From contig CAIPAI010000058.1 in assembly GCA_903863015.1 (NCBI GenBank), positions 1 to 36,380 on the forward strand: a stretch of 36,380 nucleotides of DNA. The letters are read 5' to 3'. How positions within the stretch are numbered: the first letter of the stretch is position 1; every line of letters starts with the position of its first letter. Source of the stretch: an uncultured Actinomycetes bacterium (lineage in GTDB: Bacteria; Actinomycetota; Actinomycetes; Nanopelagicales; Nanopelagicaceae). A program made the translations under genes and the position numbers. The notes beneath the pieces are model-generated. The model saw only the letters and a list, made by a program, of their open reading frames with translations. It had not been told where the DNA came from and searched no databases. Shown here piece by piece: positions 16,784 to 25,858 of this stretch.

Positions 16784-18277
16784 TCATAACTGACCAAGGC
16801 GTCGATAACGTTGACGTCTCATGCTGAGACGCTCAACTGGATCCATGTTGAGAAGCAGGACAATTTCGCGCTCGAGAACCTGAGCAACGCGTCGTGCAAA
16901 TTCTTGCGGCTCCAAGGCCGCATCGGGACGTTCGGCAATAATCCGATCAACAATGCCATTTCGCATTAATTCACGAGCCTTTACGCCTTGCGACTCCGCC
17001 ATCTCGTCGGCGCGATCTTTTGTCCGGTGAACGATTACCGAAGCACCCTCAGGAGGTAGCGGAGAGAGCCAGGCATTCTCTGCGGCTAATACGCGGTCGG
17101 CGGGAAGAATGGCTAGCGCGCCACCACCACTACCTTGGCCTAACAGCAGGCAAATTACTGGAGCCCGCAACTCCAATTGATCAGCAAGTGAACGTGCAAT
17201 TTCTCCCGCCAGTCCGCGCTCTTCCGATTCGCGCGAGAGAGCAGCGCCACCCGTATCGATAATGGTCACAAGCGGCAATCCCAATTCATTCGCAAGATGC
17301 ATGCCACGTCTTGCTTCGCGCAGCGCTCCTGGACCAAGCGCAACATTACGATGTGCGCGATCTTGCGCGAGGACTACAGCGGGAGCATTACCAAATTTGG
17401 CAAGCGCAAGCATCATTCCGGGATCGGTCTCACCTTCACTGGTTCCATGAAGCGGAACGACGTTGTTTGCGCCATAGCGCAAAAGAGAGCGCACGCCAGG
17501 GCGATCATGCTTACGGGTACGAAGAATGGATGTCCAAGCGCTTTCGTCCTGAAGAGATTCAACCGGCACTTCATCCACTAGAGCCACATCATGGCGCGGA
17601 GCAGTGAGCACGGTAAGCGCGCGGGCTGCCATATCAGCCAATTTCTCCGGAGGAAGAACTGCATCAATTAATCCGTGGGCGAAGAGATTCTCAGAAGTCT
17701 GTACGCCTTCAGGAAATGACTCACCATGGAGCGCCTCATACACACGCGGACCCAGAAAACCGATGAGAGCTTCGGGCTCGGCAACTGTGACATGGCCGAG
17801 CGAACCCCAGGAAGCAAAGACCCCGCCGGTGGTGGGATGGCGCAAATAAACCAAATACGGCAACCCAGCCTTGCGGTGCGCATTCACAGCTCCGGTGATG
17901 CCCACCATCTGTAGAAAAGCGACCGTTCCTTCCTGCATGCGAGTACCACCGGACACAGGCGCCGCAATCATCGGTAGGCCTTCACTCGTAGCCCGCTCAA
18001 ATGCCGACATAATTCTGGCCGCCGCGGCAGTGCCTATTGAACCTGCAAGAAAACCAAACTCGCCAACCACAACTGCTACCTGCATACCGCGAATAAGACC
18101 TTTACCAGTAACGATGGACTCGGTTAAACCGGTCTTCGCTCGGGCATCGACAAGCTCTTGGGCGTACTCCATCGAAATAGAAACTGGATCGCGTACTTCC
18201 ACATCCCATGACTCAAAGGAACCAGGATCGAGCACCAAAGCAATCAATTCGCGCGAGTTGAGCCGAGGAGTTTTCAT
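16784..18277 (-). CDS. fused AccD-AccA type carboxyltransferase
   Basis: A 497-residue protein joining both halves of the acyl-CoA carboxyltransferase. The AccD-like half (about residues 50-225) shows APVSGGTRMQEGTVAFLQM, HPTTGGVFASWGSLG and AEPEALIGFLGPRVYE. The AccA-like half (about 290-480) shows LGLPLVTIIDTGGAALS, EERGLAGEIARSLADQL and GQGSGGGALAILPADRV. The N-terminal four-cysteine zinc ribbon of E. coli AccD is missing. No biotin carboxylase or BCCP gene is nearby. It could carboxylate acetyl-CoA, act on another acyl-CoA, or work in the decarboxylating sense like the MdcD/MdcE subunits of malonate decarboxylase. It starts 7 bases after the CoA-transferase stop without a clear ribosome site. 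Confidence 0.88.
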   Translation of the reverse strand: MKTPRLNSRELIALVLDPGSFESWDVEVRDPVSISMEYAQELVDARAKTGLTESIVTGKGLIRGMQVAVVVGEFGFLAGSIGTAAAARIMSAFERATSEGLPMIAAPVSGGTRMQEGTVAFLQMVGITGAVNAHRKAGLPYLVYLRHPTTGGVFASWGSLGHVTVAEPEALIGFLGPRVYEALHGESFPEGVQTSENLFAHGLIDAVLPPEKLADMAARALTVLTAPRHDVALVDEVPVESLQDESAWTSILRTRKHDRPGVRSLLRYGANNVVPLHGTSEGETDPGMMLALAKFGNAPAVVLAQDRAHRNVALGPGALREARRGMHLANELGLPLVTIIDTGGAALSRESEERGLAGEIARSLADQLELRAPVICLLLGQGSGGGALAILPADRVLAAENAWLSPLPPEGASVIVHRTKDRADEMAESQGVKARELMRNGIVDRIIAERPDAALEPQEFARRVAQVLEREIVLLLNMDPVERLSMRRQRYRRLGQL

Positions 18278-18284
18278 TACATGA

Positions 18285-19451
18285 TCAAGCTTGCTCTAGC
18301 CAGGCGCGGACGCTCTCGTTATGTTCTCCGAGACGTGGTGGTGGAAGAGGTGCGGGGCGATGCCCAATGGAACCCACCCCATCAATTCTGATCGGTGGTC
18401 CTGGAATCTTTATCTTTCCGAGAGATGTATGTTCAACTTCCATCACTAATCCTTGCGAAAGTGTCTGATCCCATTCATAAACGCTGTCGAGGGCGCGAAC
18501 GCGCCCTGCTGGGATTCCTACGCGATCTAACTCCTGCAGCAAATCTTCGCTCTTCCAAGTAGAAAAGATGGCATCGATTTCTTTGAGTAATTGAATCCGT
18601 TTGCCTACGCGCTTGGCATTTGAATCATATTCGTCACGAACTAATCCAAAAGCATCAGCAAAACTGCGCCATAAATTCTCAGATCCGACCGCCATTTGAA
18701 TTGAACCGTCGGAGCACGCAAAGAGCCCATAAGGAACGATAGATGGGTGATGGTTGCCAGCGGCTTTCGGAACTTCGCCCGCGACGGTGTATCTAGTCCC
18801 CTGAAATGCATGAACTCCCACAATTGATGCCAAGAGCGATGTGTGAACCGTGCTTCCCTTACCAGTGGCATTACGTTCGTTGAGAGCTGCAACAACTCCA
18901 TAGGCGCCGTACATACCCGCCAAGAGATCTCCAATAGGAACGCCCACTCTCGTTGGATGATCACTATCGGGACCAGTGAGCGACATAAGACCGGCTTCGC
19001 CTTGGGCAATTTGATCGTAACCCGCGCGAGTACCTTCGGGACCATCGTGGCCAAACCCGGAGATGGAGAGAGTAACCAAGCGCGGATTGATCTCTTCCAA
19101 CTCTGCGGTACCAAATCCCAATCGGGCAAGTACGCCAGGTCGGAAATTCTCCACGAGAACATCTGCCTTTTGAATCAACCTTCTTAAGGTTGTTTTCCCC
19201 TCTGCATCTTTTAGATCGAGTGTGATTGATTCCTTATTTCTGTTACACGACAAAAAATAGGTGCTCTCGGCCGGTTCGCCAACAAATGGTGGGCCCCATC
19301 CGCGAGTGTCGTCACCACCATCAGGATTCTCCACCTTAATAACGCGCGCACCCATATCTCCCAGCATCATGGCCGCGTGCGGTCCAGCCAGCGCGCGCGA
19401 TAGATCTACCACGACGACATTTGAGAGTGGCCCTTGAGCGAATTGACTCAT
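18285..19451 (-). CDS. class III CoA-transferase (CaiB/BaiF family)
   Basis: Transfers CoA between acyl-CoA and a free carboxylic acid through an aspartyl-anhydride intermediate. The family start VVVDLSRALAGPHAAMMLGD is at residues 12-31, with KVENPDGGDDTRGWGPPF near residue 40 and ENFRPGVLARLGF near residue 105. The catalytic Asp lies in the GYDQIAQGEAGLMSLTG segment near residue 145. The length of 388 is normal. It overlaps hyuB by 4 bases and is followed at 7 bases by the carboxyltransferase. In this context it may activate a carboxylic acid released by the hydrolases, for instance malonate to malonyl-CoA. The CoA donor and acceptor cannot be read from the sequence. Confidence 0.92.
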   Translation of the reverse strand: MSQFAQGPLSNVVVVDLSRALAGPHAAMMLGDMGARVIKVENPDGGDDTRGWGPPFVGEPAESTYFLSCNRNKESITLDLKDAEGKTTLRRLIQKADVLVENFRPGVLARLGFGTAELEEINPRLVTLSISGFGHDGPEGTRAGYDQIAQGEAGLMSLTGPDSDHPTRVGVPIGDLLAGMYGAYGVVAALNERNATGKGSTVHTSLLASIVGVHAFQGTRYTVAGEVPKAAGNHHPSIVPYGLFACSDGSIQMAVGSENLWRSFADAFGLVRDEYDSNAKRVGKRIQLLKEIDAIFSTWKSEDLLQELDRVGIPAGRVRALDSVYEWDQTLSQGLVMEVEHTSLGKIKIPGPPIRIDGVGSIGHRPAPLPPPRLGEHNESVRAWLEQA

Positions 19452-21301
19452 AAGAAATCAACTTCAGCAAAAGCCCGCCCACCAGAGAGCGAAACGTAAC
19501 CGGCACCACGATCGAAGAACGGCTCGTCGCCACTCTTGAGTTTCTGTCGTTTCGCGCGTTCACTATCCGACGCGGCAACATCTATAAGTGGCTGATCTTT
19601 ATCTCCGGTTGCAACCACTCCGTAATCACGAAGTGCACCCGCAAAGGTCACCTTGCCCCAACGAAGGTCGCGCTCCACCTCATCGTAGGGACGTGTCAGT
19701 GGGTCTCCCCAACCGCCGCCACCCGTGGTGCGTATTCTGATGACCTCGCCAGCCTTGACTGGTACTGCATCTGAGAGCGCATCAACCTCACGCTCTTTGG
19801 GCGTTCCGGGTTCGATAACGACGCTGAAGGATTGACCCGCCATCCCACCGTTTACACCCCAACAGGAAAGGATCGAACGATCCGCGATGCTCATGAAGTT
19901 GGCATCTTTTAACATGCGGATTTCCTTCTCGTATCCCAAGCCACCTCGGTATCTCCCAGCTCCACCCGAATCCCTGGCTAATCCAAGTCGTTCGACAATG
20001 AAGGGGAATCGTGATTCCGTGAATTCGGTGGGTAGGTTTCGCGAATCCGGAACGACGTGAATAGTGTCTTCGCCATCGGAGTAATAACGCCCGCCAGATC
20101 CTCCACCGAGCACTTCGCGCATTAAGTAAGAATTGCCATCTAGGTCATCACCATAAACGCCGGTATACCGAATGGTTTCTTGGTCAGCGGGCATCCGGCC
20201 GTTAGCAGCCTTTGCCAACACGCCAGCGAAGACTCCTAGTAAACGGAGGATGACGAAAGTACGGGCATTTGTTGGCGCCGGAAAAATGGGAGTAAGCAGA
20301 GTTCCTTTAGGAGGAAACTTCATCTCGATAAGGGGAACGATGCCTTCGTTCACATCGAGTTGCGCCATGCGTTCTGGAGAATCGGCAAGATTGCGAAGAA
20401 TCGGAGCAAGCCATTTCTTCAGGAAGTTGCCGTCTGCATAATCACCACAGTGATTGATTGGTCCCTTTGCCTGCGGCGAAGTGCCCGTGAAGTCCAGAAT
20501 GATCTTTTCTGGTGTCTTAGTTAAAGTAATTCTCTGGGTGTGCAATCTCGGAGCATCCACACCATCGTGCTCCGCATAATCTTCCCAAACGAATGTCCCA
20601 TCAGGAATCTTTGAAAGGATCTCACGTCGGTAAGTTTCAGTAGTTTTATCGAGAATGGCTTGGAAACAAGCTTCGATCGTTTCGCGTCCATATCTTTCGA
20701 AGAGTTCTGTAATTCGCCTGGCACCCATCAAACAGGCAGAGCACTCTGCGTCTAAGTCCGCTGCGAGCGAATCTGGCATACGCGAATTTCGCGTCATGAT
20801 CTTTAAAGCGGACTCGTTAGGAACGCCTTTATCCCAGAGTTTGATGGGCGGGACCATTAAACCTTCTTCGTACACACTCTGCGCCCCTGAAGGCATAGAA
20901 CCGGGGCATGCACCGCCGATATCGTCGTGGTGACCAAACGCCTGTACGAAACAAACAACTTCACCTTCGAAAAATACTGGGACGGTGACACAAAGATCCG
21001 GAAGATGGCCAATGCCGCCTTCTGAGAGATAAACATCGTTATGAAAATAGACGTCTCCGGGATTCATCGTGTCCATCGGATAATCACGCACGATTGGATG
21101 CACTAACGCCGAGTACGAGCGGCCCGTCAATTTACGGAGCTGACGATCGTGGATTCCAGCGCGAAAGTCATGCGCGTCACGAATCATGGGCGAACGCGAT
21201 GTGCGTCCGATGGCCGTCTCAACTTCTTGTTCGACCGAAGCTAATGTTCCTTCGACGATTTCGACCAGAATCGGATCAATCTTTATCGGACTGGTACTCA
21301 T
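19448..21301 (-). CDS. hyuB: hydantoinase B / oxoprolinase family subunit
   Basis: Partner subunit of ATP-dependent hydantoinases, 5-oxoprolinase and acetone/acetophenone carboxylases. At 617 residues it is slightly longer than many HyuB proteins. Visible features are the N-terminal TLASVEQEVETAIGRTSRSP, the metal-site-like NDVYLSEGGIGHLPD and FGHHDDIGG near residues 90-130, the NARTFV segment in the middle, and the C-terminal glycine-rich TTGGGGWGDPLTRPYDEV. The C-terminal 50 residues after that motif are not typical. It overlaps hyuA and the CoA-transferase gene by 4 bases each. The substrate of the pair is unknown; hydrolysis of a ureido acid or a second cyclic amide in the same pathway is the contextual guess. 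Confidence 0.92.
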   Translation of the reverse strand: MSTSPIKIDPILVEIVEGTLASVEQEVETAIGRTSRSPMIRDAHDFRAGIHDRQLRKLTGRSYSALVHPIVRDYPMDTMNPGDVYFHNDVYLSEGGIGHLPDLCVTVPVFFEGEVVCFVQAFGHHDDIGGACPGSMPSGAQSVYEEGLMVPPIKLWDKGVPNESALKIMTRNSRMPDSLAADLDAECSACLMGARRITELFERYGRETIEACFQAILDKTTETYRREILSKIPDGTFVWEDYAEHDGVDAPRLHTQRITLTKTPEKIILDFTGTSPQAKGPINHCGDYADGNFLKKWLAPILRNLADSPERMAQLDVNEGIVPLIEMKFPPKGTLLTPIFPAPTNARTFVILRLLGVFAGVLAKAANGRMPADQETIRYTGVYGDDLDGNSYLMREVLGGGSGGRYYSDGEDTIHVVPDSRNLPTEFTESRFPFIVERLGLARDSGGAGRYRGGLGYEKEIRMLKDANFMSIADRSILSCWGVNGGMAGQSFSVVIEPGTPKEREVDALSDAVPVKAGEVIRIRTTGGGGWGDPLTRPYDEVERDLRWGKVTFAGALRDYGVVATGDKDQPLIDVAASDSERAKRQKLKSGDEPFFDRGAGYVSLSGGRAFAEVDFL

Positions 21302-23370
21302 GATCCCGCCTTAGTGACGATGATGTTACGAAAACGATCAATACGGACTTGAAACCCGGGGTGAATCGGCACTGTCGATCCGAACTCTTCGATAATCGCA
21401 GGCCCAGTGATGCAATCCCCCGGCTCCAATTTGGGTCGCCAATAAATCGGAGTCTTCACCGGCTCCGCCTCGAACCAGATCTCACGATTTCCCGTTATTG
21501 CGCGTGAGACATCGCCATCTCCAGTCGGCGCCTCTTGAATCACGGGTCGAGTAATGGGGCCAATACCTGAGACTCGAAGATTGACCCATTCAACCGGTTG
21601 GCGATCATCGTCTCTGAAGTCGTACCCGTAGAGCGCCTTATGCGCTTCGTGGAATCGATCTTCGACGACTTGCGCAAAATGTGAATCGATTTCGCCAGAA
21701 GGCGCATCGACACGAACCTCAAATGCCTGACCGAAGTATCGAAGATCTGCGCTCCGGCGATACACGTGATCTTCTGGAGAAAATCCTTCTTTCACCAAAG
21801 CAGCGTGCGCATTCGCCGTGAGTTTGCCGATGCTCTCCCCCACTTTCGCGAAATCAAATTCGGCATGCTTCATCACCATTGTTTGCACATAATCGTTTCG
21901 TACATCCACGGTGAGGAGCCCAAAGGCAGAGACGTTTCCGGGATTGAGCGGCACGATGACGCCCGCTAAACCAAGAATGTCCATCAATCGACAGAGCAGA
22001 AGTGAGCCTGATCCACCGAAGGTGGTGAGATAGAAGTCGCGTACGTCGAGACCGCGTTTTACTGTAATTTGGCGAAGCGCGTTGGCTTGGTTCCAGGCAG
22101 ATATTTCTAAGATGCCGCGAGCGGACTCTTCGGCTCCCAACCCTAAGGCAGTCGCCATCTTGGTAATACCCGAAACAGCTAGTGCACGATCCAGTGGAAT
22201 CTCACCACCCAACAGATGCGGAGGTATCCGACCGAGAAAGAGATGCGCATCGGTGATGGTGGGTTCTTGACCGCCGTTGCCGTAACACATCGGCCCTGGA
22301 GCCGCACCAGCCGATTTAGGGCCAACTTTTAAAGTACCTTCGGGAGAAATCCAAGCGATTGAACCGCCGCCAGCGCCGACCGTGACAATGTCGATCATAG
22401 GAATTTTGCTGGGGAATCTGCCGATGCTTCCCTCAGTAGTCATTGTTGGTTCGCCTCGAACGACGACGCTTACATCTGTTGAAGTTCCTCCGCCGTCCAG
22501 AGTTAAGACGCTTTCGAAACCTGCTTGCGATGCAATGAGCGCCGCTCCTAATGCACCTGCGGCTGGGCCAGAGAGCACCGTAGTGATGGGTTGGTGAACA
22601 ACTTCGTCAGCGGAGAGCACTCCGCCATTGCTTTTCATCACATAGAAAGGGACAACGCCTTTTTCGATCGTATAAGCATCTAAACGCGACTTAATGTTTG
22701 ATACATATTTTGCGACCTTAGGTTTCACGGCAGCGTCGACCAAAGTGGTCATTGAGCGTTCGTACTCGCGATACTCCTTGAGCACCTCGCTCGAGATGGA
22801 AACGACTGCTTCAGGAATCTCCTCGAGAAGTATCTTGCGCATACGCTCTTCGTGCGCCCCATTTACATACGAGTGCAGGAAACAAATTCCGATGGTTGTA
22901 ATTCCTCGATCTTTGAAGAATCGAGCTGCGGCGCGTGCCTCAGCCTCAACTAATGGTCGCAGTTCTTCACCTTTTACATTGAGACGTCCGCCTACAGTGC
23001 GGACTAAGTCGGCCGGCACAATGCGCGGCGGCTTTACCCAGAAGTAAGAATTTCCGTACCCATCAGGAACTGATTGTCGAGCAATTTCCAACATGAATTC
23101 ATATCCCTCAGTGGTGATGAATCCAAGTGCGTCAATCTTGTCTTCCAACAATTGATTTGTTGCCACTGTGGTGCCATGGCTGACTGCAGAAATATCGTTC
23201 GCACTTCGCCCCATCAAGTCGAGGACTTTGGCAATGCCGTTCATGAAGCCATCGGCGGGGTTGCTCGGAGTGGAAGGAGTTTTGGTGGTGACTAAGGCCC
23301 CGGAACTTTCGTCAAGGGCAACAATGTCGGTGAAAGTGCCTCCGGTATCAATTCCGATCCGAATCCCCAT
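21298..23370 (-). CDS. hyuA: hydantoinase A / oxoprolinase family subunit
   Basis: ATP-binding subunit of the HyuAB complex, with an acetate/sugar kinase-like fold (IGIDTGGTFTDIVALDES at residues 4-21). ATP-dependent members phosphorylate the amide or carbonyl oxygen before hydrolysis or carboxylation. Further conserved parts are SHGTTVATNQLLE near residue 64, LSGPAAGALGA near residue 270, LTLDGGGTSTDVSVV near residue 288, GAGGGSIAWI near residue 335 and GGQEPTITDAHLFLGR near residue 370. The start at 23370 is chosen because an AAGGGGGAG ribosome site lies just before it; a GTG/ATG-type start 10 codons earlier would remove that spacing. At 690 residues the length is normal. It is the first gene of the catabolic operon, with a good promoter 115-142 bases upstream. 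Confidence 0.94.
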   Translation of the reverse strand: MGIRIGIDTGGTFTDIVALDESSGALVTTKTPSTPSNPADGFMNGIAKVLDLMGRSANDISAVSHGTTVATNQLLEDKIDALGFITTEGYEFMLEIARQSVPDGYGNSYFWVKPPRIVPADLVRTVGGRLNVKGEELRPLVEAEARAAARFFKDRGITTIGICFLHSYVNGAHEERMRKILLEEIPEAVVSISSEVLKEYREYERSMTTLVDAAVKPKVAKYVSNIKSRLDAYTIEKGVVPFYVMKSNGGVLSADEVVHQPITTVLSGPAAGALGAALIASQAGFESVLTLDGGGTSTDVSVVVRGEPTMTTEGSIGRFPSKIPMIDIVTVGAGGGSIAWISPEGTLKVGPKSAGAAPGPMCYGNGGQEPTITDAHLFLGRIPPHLLGGEIPLDRALAVSGITKMATALGLGAEESARGILEISAWNQANALRQITVKRGLDVRDFYLTTFGGSGSLLLCRLMDILGLAGVIVPLNPGNVSAFGLLTVDVRNDYVQTMVMKHAEFDFAKVGESIGKLTANAHAALVKEGFSPEDHVYRRSADLRYFGQAFEVRVDAPSGEIDSHFAQVVEDRFHEAHKALYGYDFRDDDRQPVEWVNLRVSGIGPITRPVIQEAPTGDGDVSRAITGNREIWFEAEPVKTPIYWRPKLEPGDCITGPAIIEEFGSTVPIHPGFQVRIDRFRNIIVTKAGS

Positions 23371-23418
23371 CAGTGCTCCCCCTTGCGGTAATTTCGCCAT
23401 AAAGTCGGCGCAGACCGA

Positions 23419-23446
23419 TCACAGTCCTTCGCCGATCTATCTGTGA
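23419..23446. repeat. inverted repeat in the hyuA leader
   Basis: TCACAG (23419-23424) and CTGTGA (23441-23446) form a 6-base inverted repeat with 16 bases between the arms. It lies downstream of the proposed start of transcription and upstream of hyuA. It could be an operator for a regulator encoded elsewhere, or an RNA hairpin. Short repeats like this can occur by chance. Confidence 0.3.
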
Positions 23447-23484
23447 CTTTAAGGGAGTCCAGAGGGGAAGTCTTGGATAACCCT

Positions 23485-23512
23485 TGTATATATTTGCCAA
23501 GCCTATCGTCAA
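23485..23512 (-). promoter_or_regulatory. promoter of the hyuA catabolic operon
   Basis: On the minus strand a -35 box TTGACG (23507-23512) and a -10 box TATACA (23485-23490) are 16 bases apart, in the gap after the SixA-type gene. Transcription would start near 23478 and leave a 5' leader of about 105 bases before hyuA. It is one of the clearest sigma-70-type promoters in the window and supports independent expression of the operon. Confidence 0.65.
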
Positions 23513-23524
23513 CTTTTGCCTAGA

Positions 23525-23992
23525 TCAGCGGAAGCGCCGGATTTTCCACTCCGCAAGTGCGGGAGCGCACTCCGCCCAACGCCCGTCAAAGTGCGCACTC
23601 GCCATCCCGGAAGTACTCAACTCTGCGCCCGCCAACTCCGCTAAGCCGGGATTATGACCAATGATCAAGAGAGAGGTAAATGATTCTCCGACCTGTTGTA
23701 TCAGGCCAATAATCTGTTCAGTTGTGGCCAGGTAGAGCTCCGGCATCGTGCGCATAGGTACGTCCATCTGAGAGGTGGCGCGCAGGTGGTGCCAGGTTTC
23801 CAAAGTCCGTGTGGCATCTGAGACGAGCGCCAATCCCGGACGGATTTCTTTTCGGGCAAACCATGCACCTACCTCGCAGGCATCGCCAATCCCAGAGGGC
23901 GTGAGCGGCCTATTGCGATCATCGGCTGGATCCCAGGCATGTTTGATCGCTTGTACTGCTTTGGCATGACGGAGCAGATAGAGAGTTTTCAT
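23525..23992 (-). CDS. SixA-type histidine phosphatase
   Basis: Histidine phosphatase superfamily protein, 155 residues, similar in length to SixA phosphohistidine phosphatases. The phosphate-binding RHAK motif is at residues 8-11 (YLLRHAKAV). The second catalytic histidine is in LIIGHNPGLAELA near residue 113, and SDATRTLETWHHL near residue 60 carries the conserved Arg. The ATG overlaps the fabI stop (TAATG), so it is the last gene of fabG-fabI-sixA. This fabG-inhA-phosphatase neighbourhood is familiar from actinobacteria. The phosphorylated substrate is unknown. Confidence 0.9.
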   Translation of the reverse strand: MKTLYLLRHAKAVQAIKHAWDPADDRNRPLTPSGIGDACEVGAWFARKEIRPGLALVSDATRTLETWHHLRATSQMDVPMRTMPELYLATTEQIIGLIQQVGESFTSLLIIGHNPGLAELAGAELSTSGMASAHFDGRWAECAPALAEWKIRRFR

Positions 23993-24765
23993 TAGCCACC
24001 TATTGCGTGAACGCCACCATCGACATGAACGATCTCTCCCGTGGTTTTAGGAAACCAATCGGAGAGCAGGGCCACACACGCCTGGGCGGCTGGCGTGGGA
24101 TCGGAGACATCCCATTTCAGCGGAGACTTCGCATCCCACACACCTTCGAACTCATCGAAACCAGGAATTGATTTAGCTGCCATAGTTTTAATGGGGCCTG
24201 CCGCAACCAAATTGACGCGCACATTTTCTGGACCCAAGTCTCGTGCGAGATAACGAGAACAGGATTCCAGTGCAGCTTTAGCAACACCCATCCAGTCGTA
24301 CTTTGGCCAGGCGACCGTGGCATCAAAGTCGAGACCAACAACGCTAGCCCCACGCTCTTTATCGAAGAGCGGTCGCGCGGCCATGGTGAGAGATTTGAGC
24401 GAGTAGGCCGACACTTGCAGCGCGGTAGCCACATCATTCCACTCAGTATTAAGAAAGTTGCCGCCCAAAGCTGCCTCTGGTGCAAACCCGATTGAATGGA
24501 TAACGCCGTCGAGACCAGAAACATGTTCTCGTACGCGTGTAGGCAGTTGTGCAAGGTCTTCATCTGACGTGACGTCGAGTTCTATGACTGGCGCACTCTG
24601 TGGCAAACGGCCAGCGATGCGTTCAGTCAGACGCAATACTCTGCCGTAAGAAGAGAGCACGACTTGAGCGCCCTCTTCTTGCGCAATCCGCGCGATATGA
24701 AAAGCAATGGATGCGTCGGTGAGAACACCTGTGACCAAAATACGCTTACCTTGAAGTATTCCCAC
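23992..24765 (-). CDS. fabI: enoyl-[acyl-carrier-protein] reductase (NADH), InhA/FabI type
   Basis: Short-chain dehydrogenase/reductase that reduces the enoyl-ACP double bond, the last step of each type II fatty acid elongation round. At 257 residues it starts GILQGKRILVTGVLTDASIA, close to InhA-type enzymes. The catalytic Tyr-x6-Lys is visible in YDWMGVAKAALES near residue 158, and the following LVAAGPIKTMAAKSIPGF matches the substrate loop region. The start is GTG at 24763-24765 with AGGGGG 5 bases upstream, inside the end of fabG. It is co-transcribed with fabG, 9 bases apart. Confidence 0.95.
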   Translation of the reverse strand: MGILQGKRILVTGVLTDASIAFHIARIAQEEGAQVVLSSYGRVLRLTERIAGRLPQSAPVIELDVTSDEDLAQLPTRVREHVSGLDGVIHSIGFAPEAALGGNFLNTEWNDVATALQVSAYSLKSLTMAARPLFDKERGASVVGLDFDATVAWPKYDWMGVAKAALESCSRYLARDLGPENVRVNLVAAGPIKTMAAKSIPGFDEFEGVWDAKSPLKWDVSDPTPAAQACVALLSDWFPKTTGEIVHVDGGVHAIGG

Positions 24766-24774
24766 AATGACCCC

Positions 24775-25491
<717 letters not shown>

Positions 25492-25576
25492 TTACCTCAC
25501 GACACTGCCTCAAGAACTCTCCCGAGAAGGGAAGTCCTGAGTGGCAGAGGTAAGTGGGTCGAGATAGCGTGAACCC

Positions 25577-25858
25577 ATGGCTTTTCAGCGCAAGACCAAG
25601 ATCGAACCTCATCAAATCACGGGGGCGGCCGCACCCCTCAGCAGCAATCTCGCCGGTCGCCAGAAGCGCTATTTCGTCAGCATGATGATCCGTACTGCGT
25701 GTTTTCTCCTGACGGTCATCACACCCAACCCTTGGAGATGGATCTTCTTCGTAGGGGCATTCACGCTCCCCTATATCTCTGTAGTCGTGGCAAACGCGGG
25801 GCGAGAGCGAGAGACCGCGCCCTCGGCGCCTGTCATTCCTCGGGAGCTCGGCTCCTAG
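25577..25858 (+). CDS. DUF3099-family small membrane protein
   Basis: A 93-residue protein of the actinobacterial DUF3099 family, function unknown. The N-terminal ITGAAAPLSSNLAGRQKRY segment is followed by two predicted membrane spans (about residues 37-52, MIRTACFLLTVI, and 57-73, IFFVGAFTLPYISVVVA) and a short cytosolic tail. It is one of only two plus-strand genes. No good ribosome site precedes the ATG. Its stop TAG and the moaA stop TAG share the same CTAG at 25855-25858, so the convergent genes have no gap for a terminator. Confidence 0.85.
   Translation: MAFQRKTKIEPHQITGAAAPLSSNLAGRQKRYFVSMMIRTACFLLTVITPNPWRWIFFVGAFTLPYISVVVANAGRERETAPSAPVIPRELGS

Noticed and set aside
17871-18284. 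Plus-strand frame of 137 residues opposite the AccD-like half of the carboxyltransferase gene
   Set aside because: It is antisense to strongly conserved AccD sequence, and its own sequence resembles no known protein.
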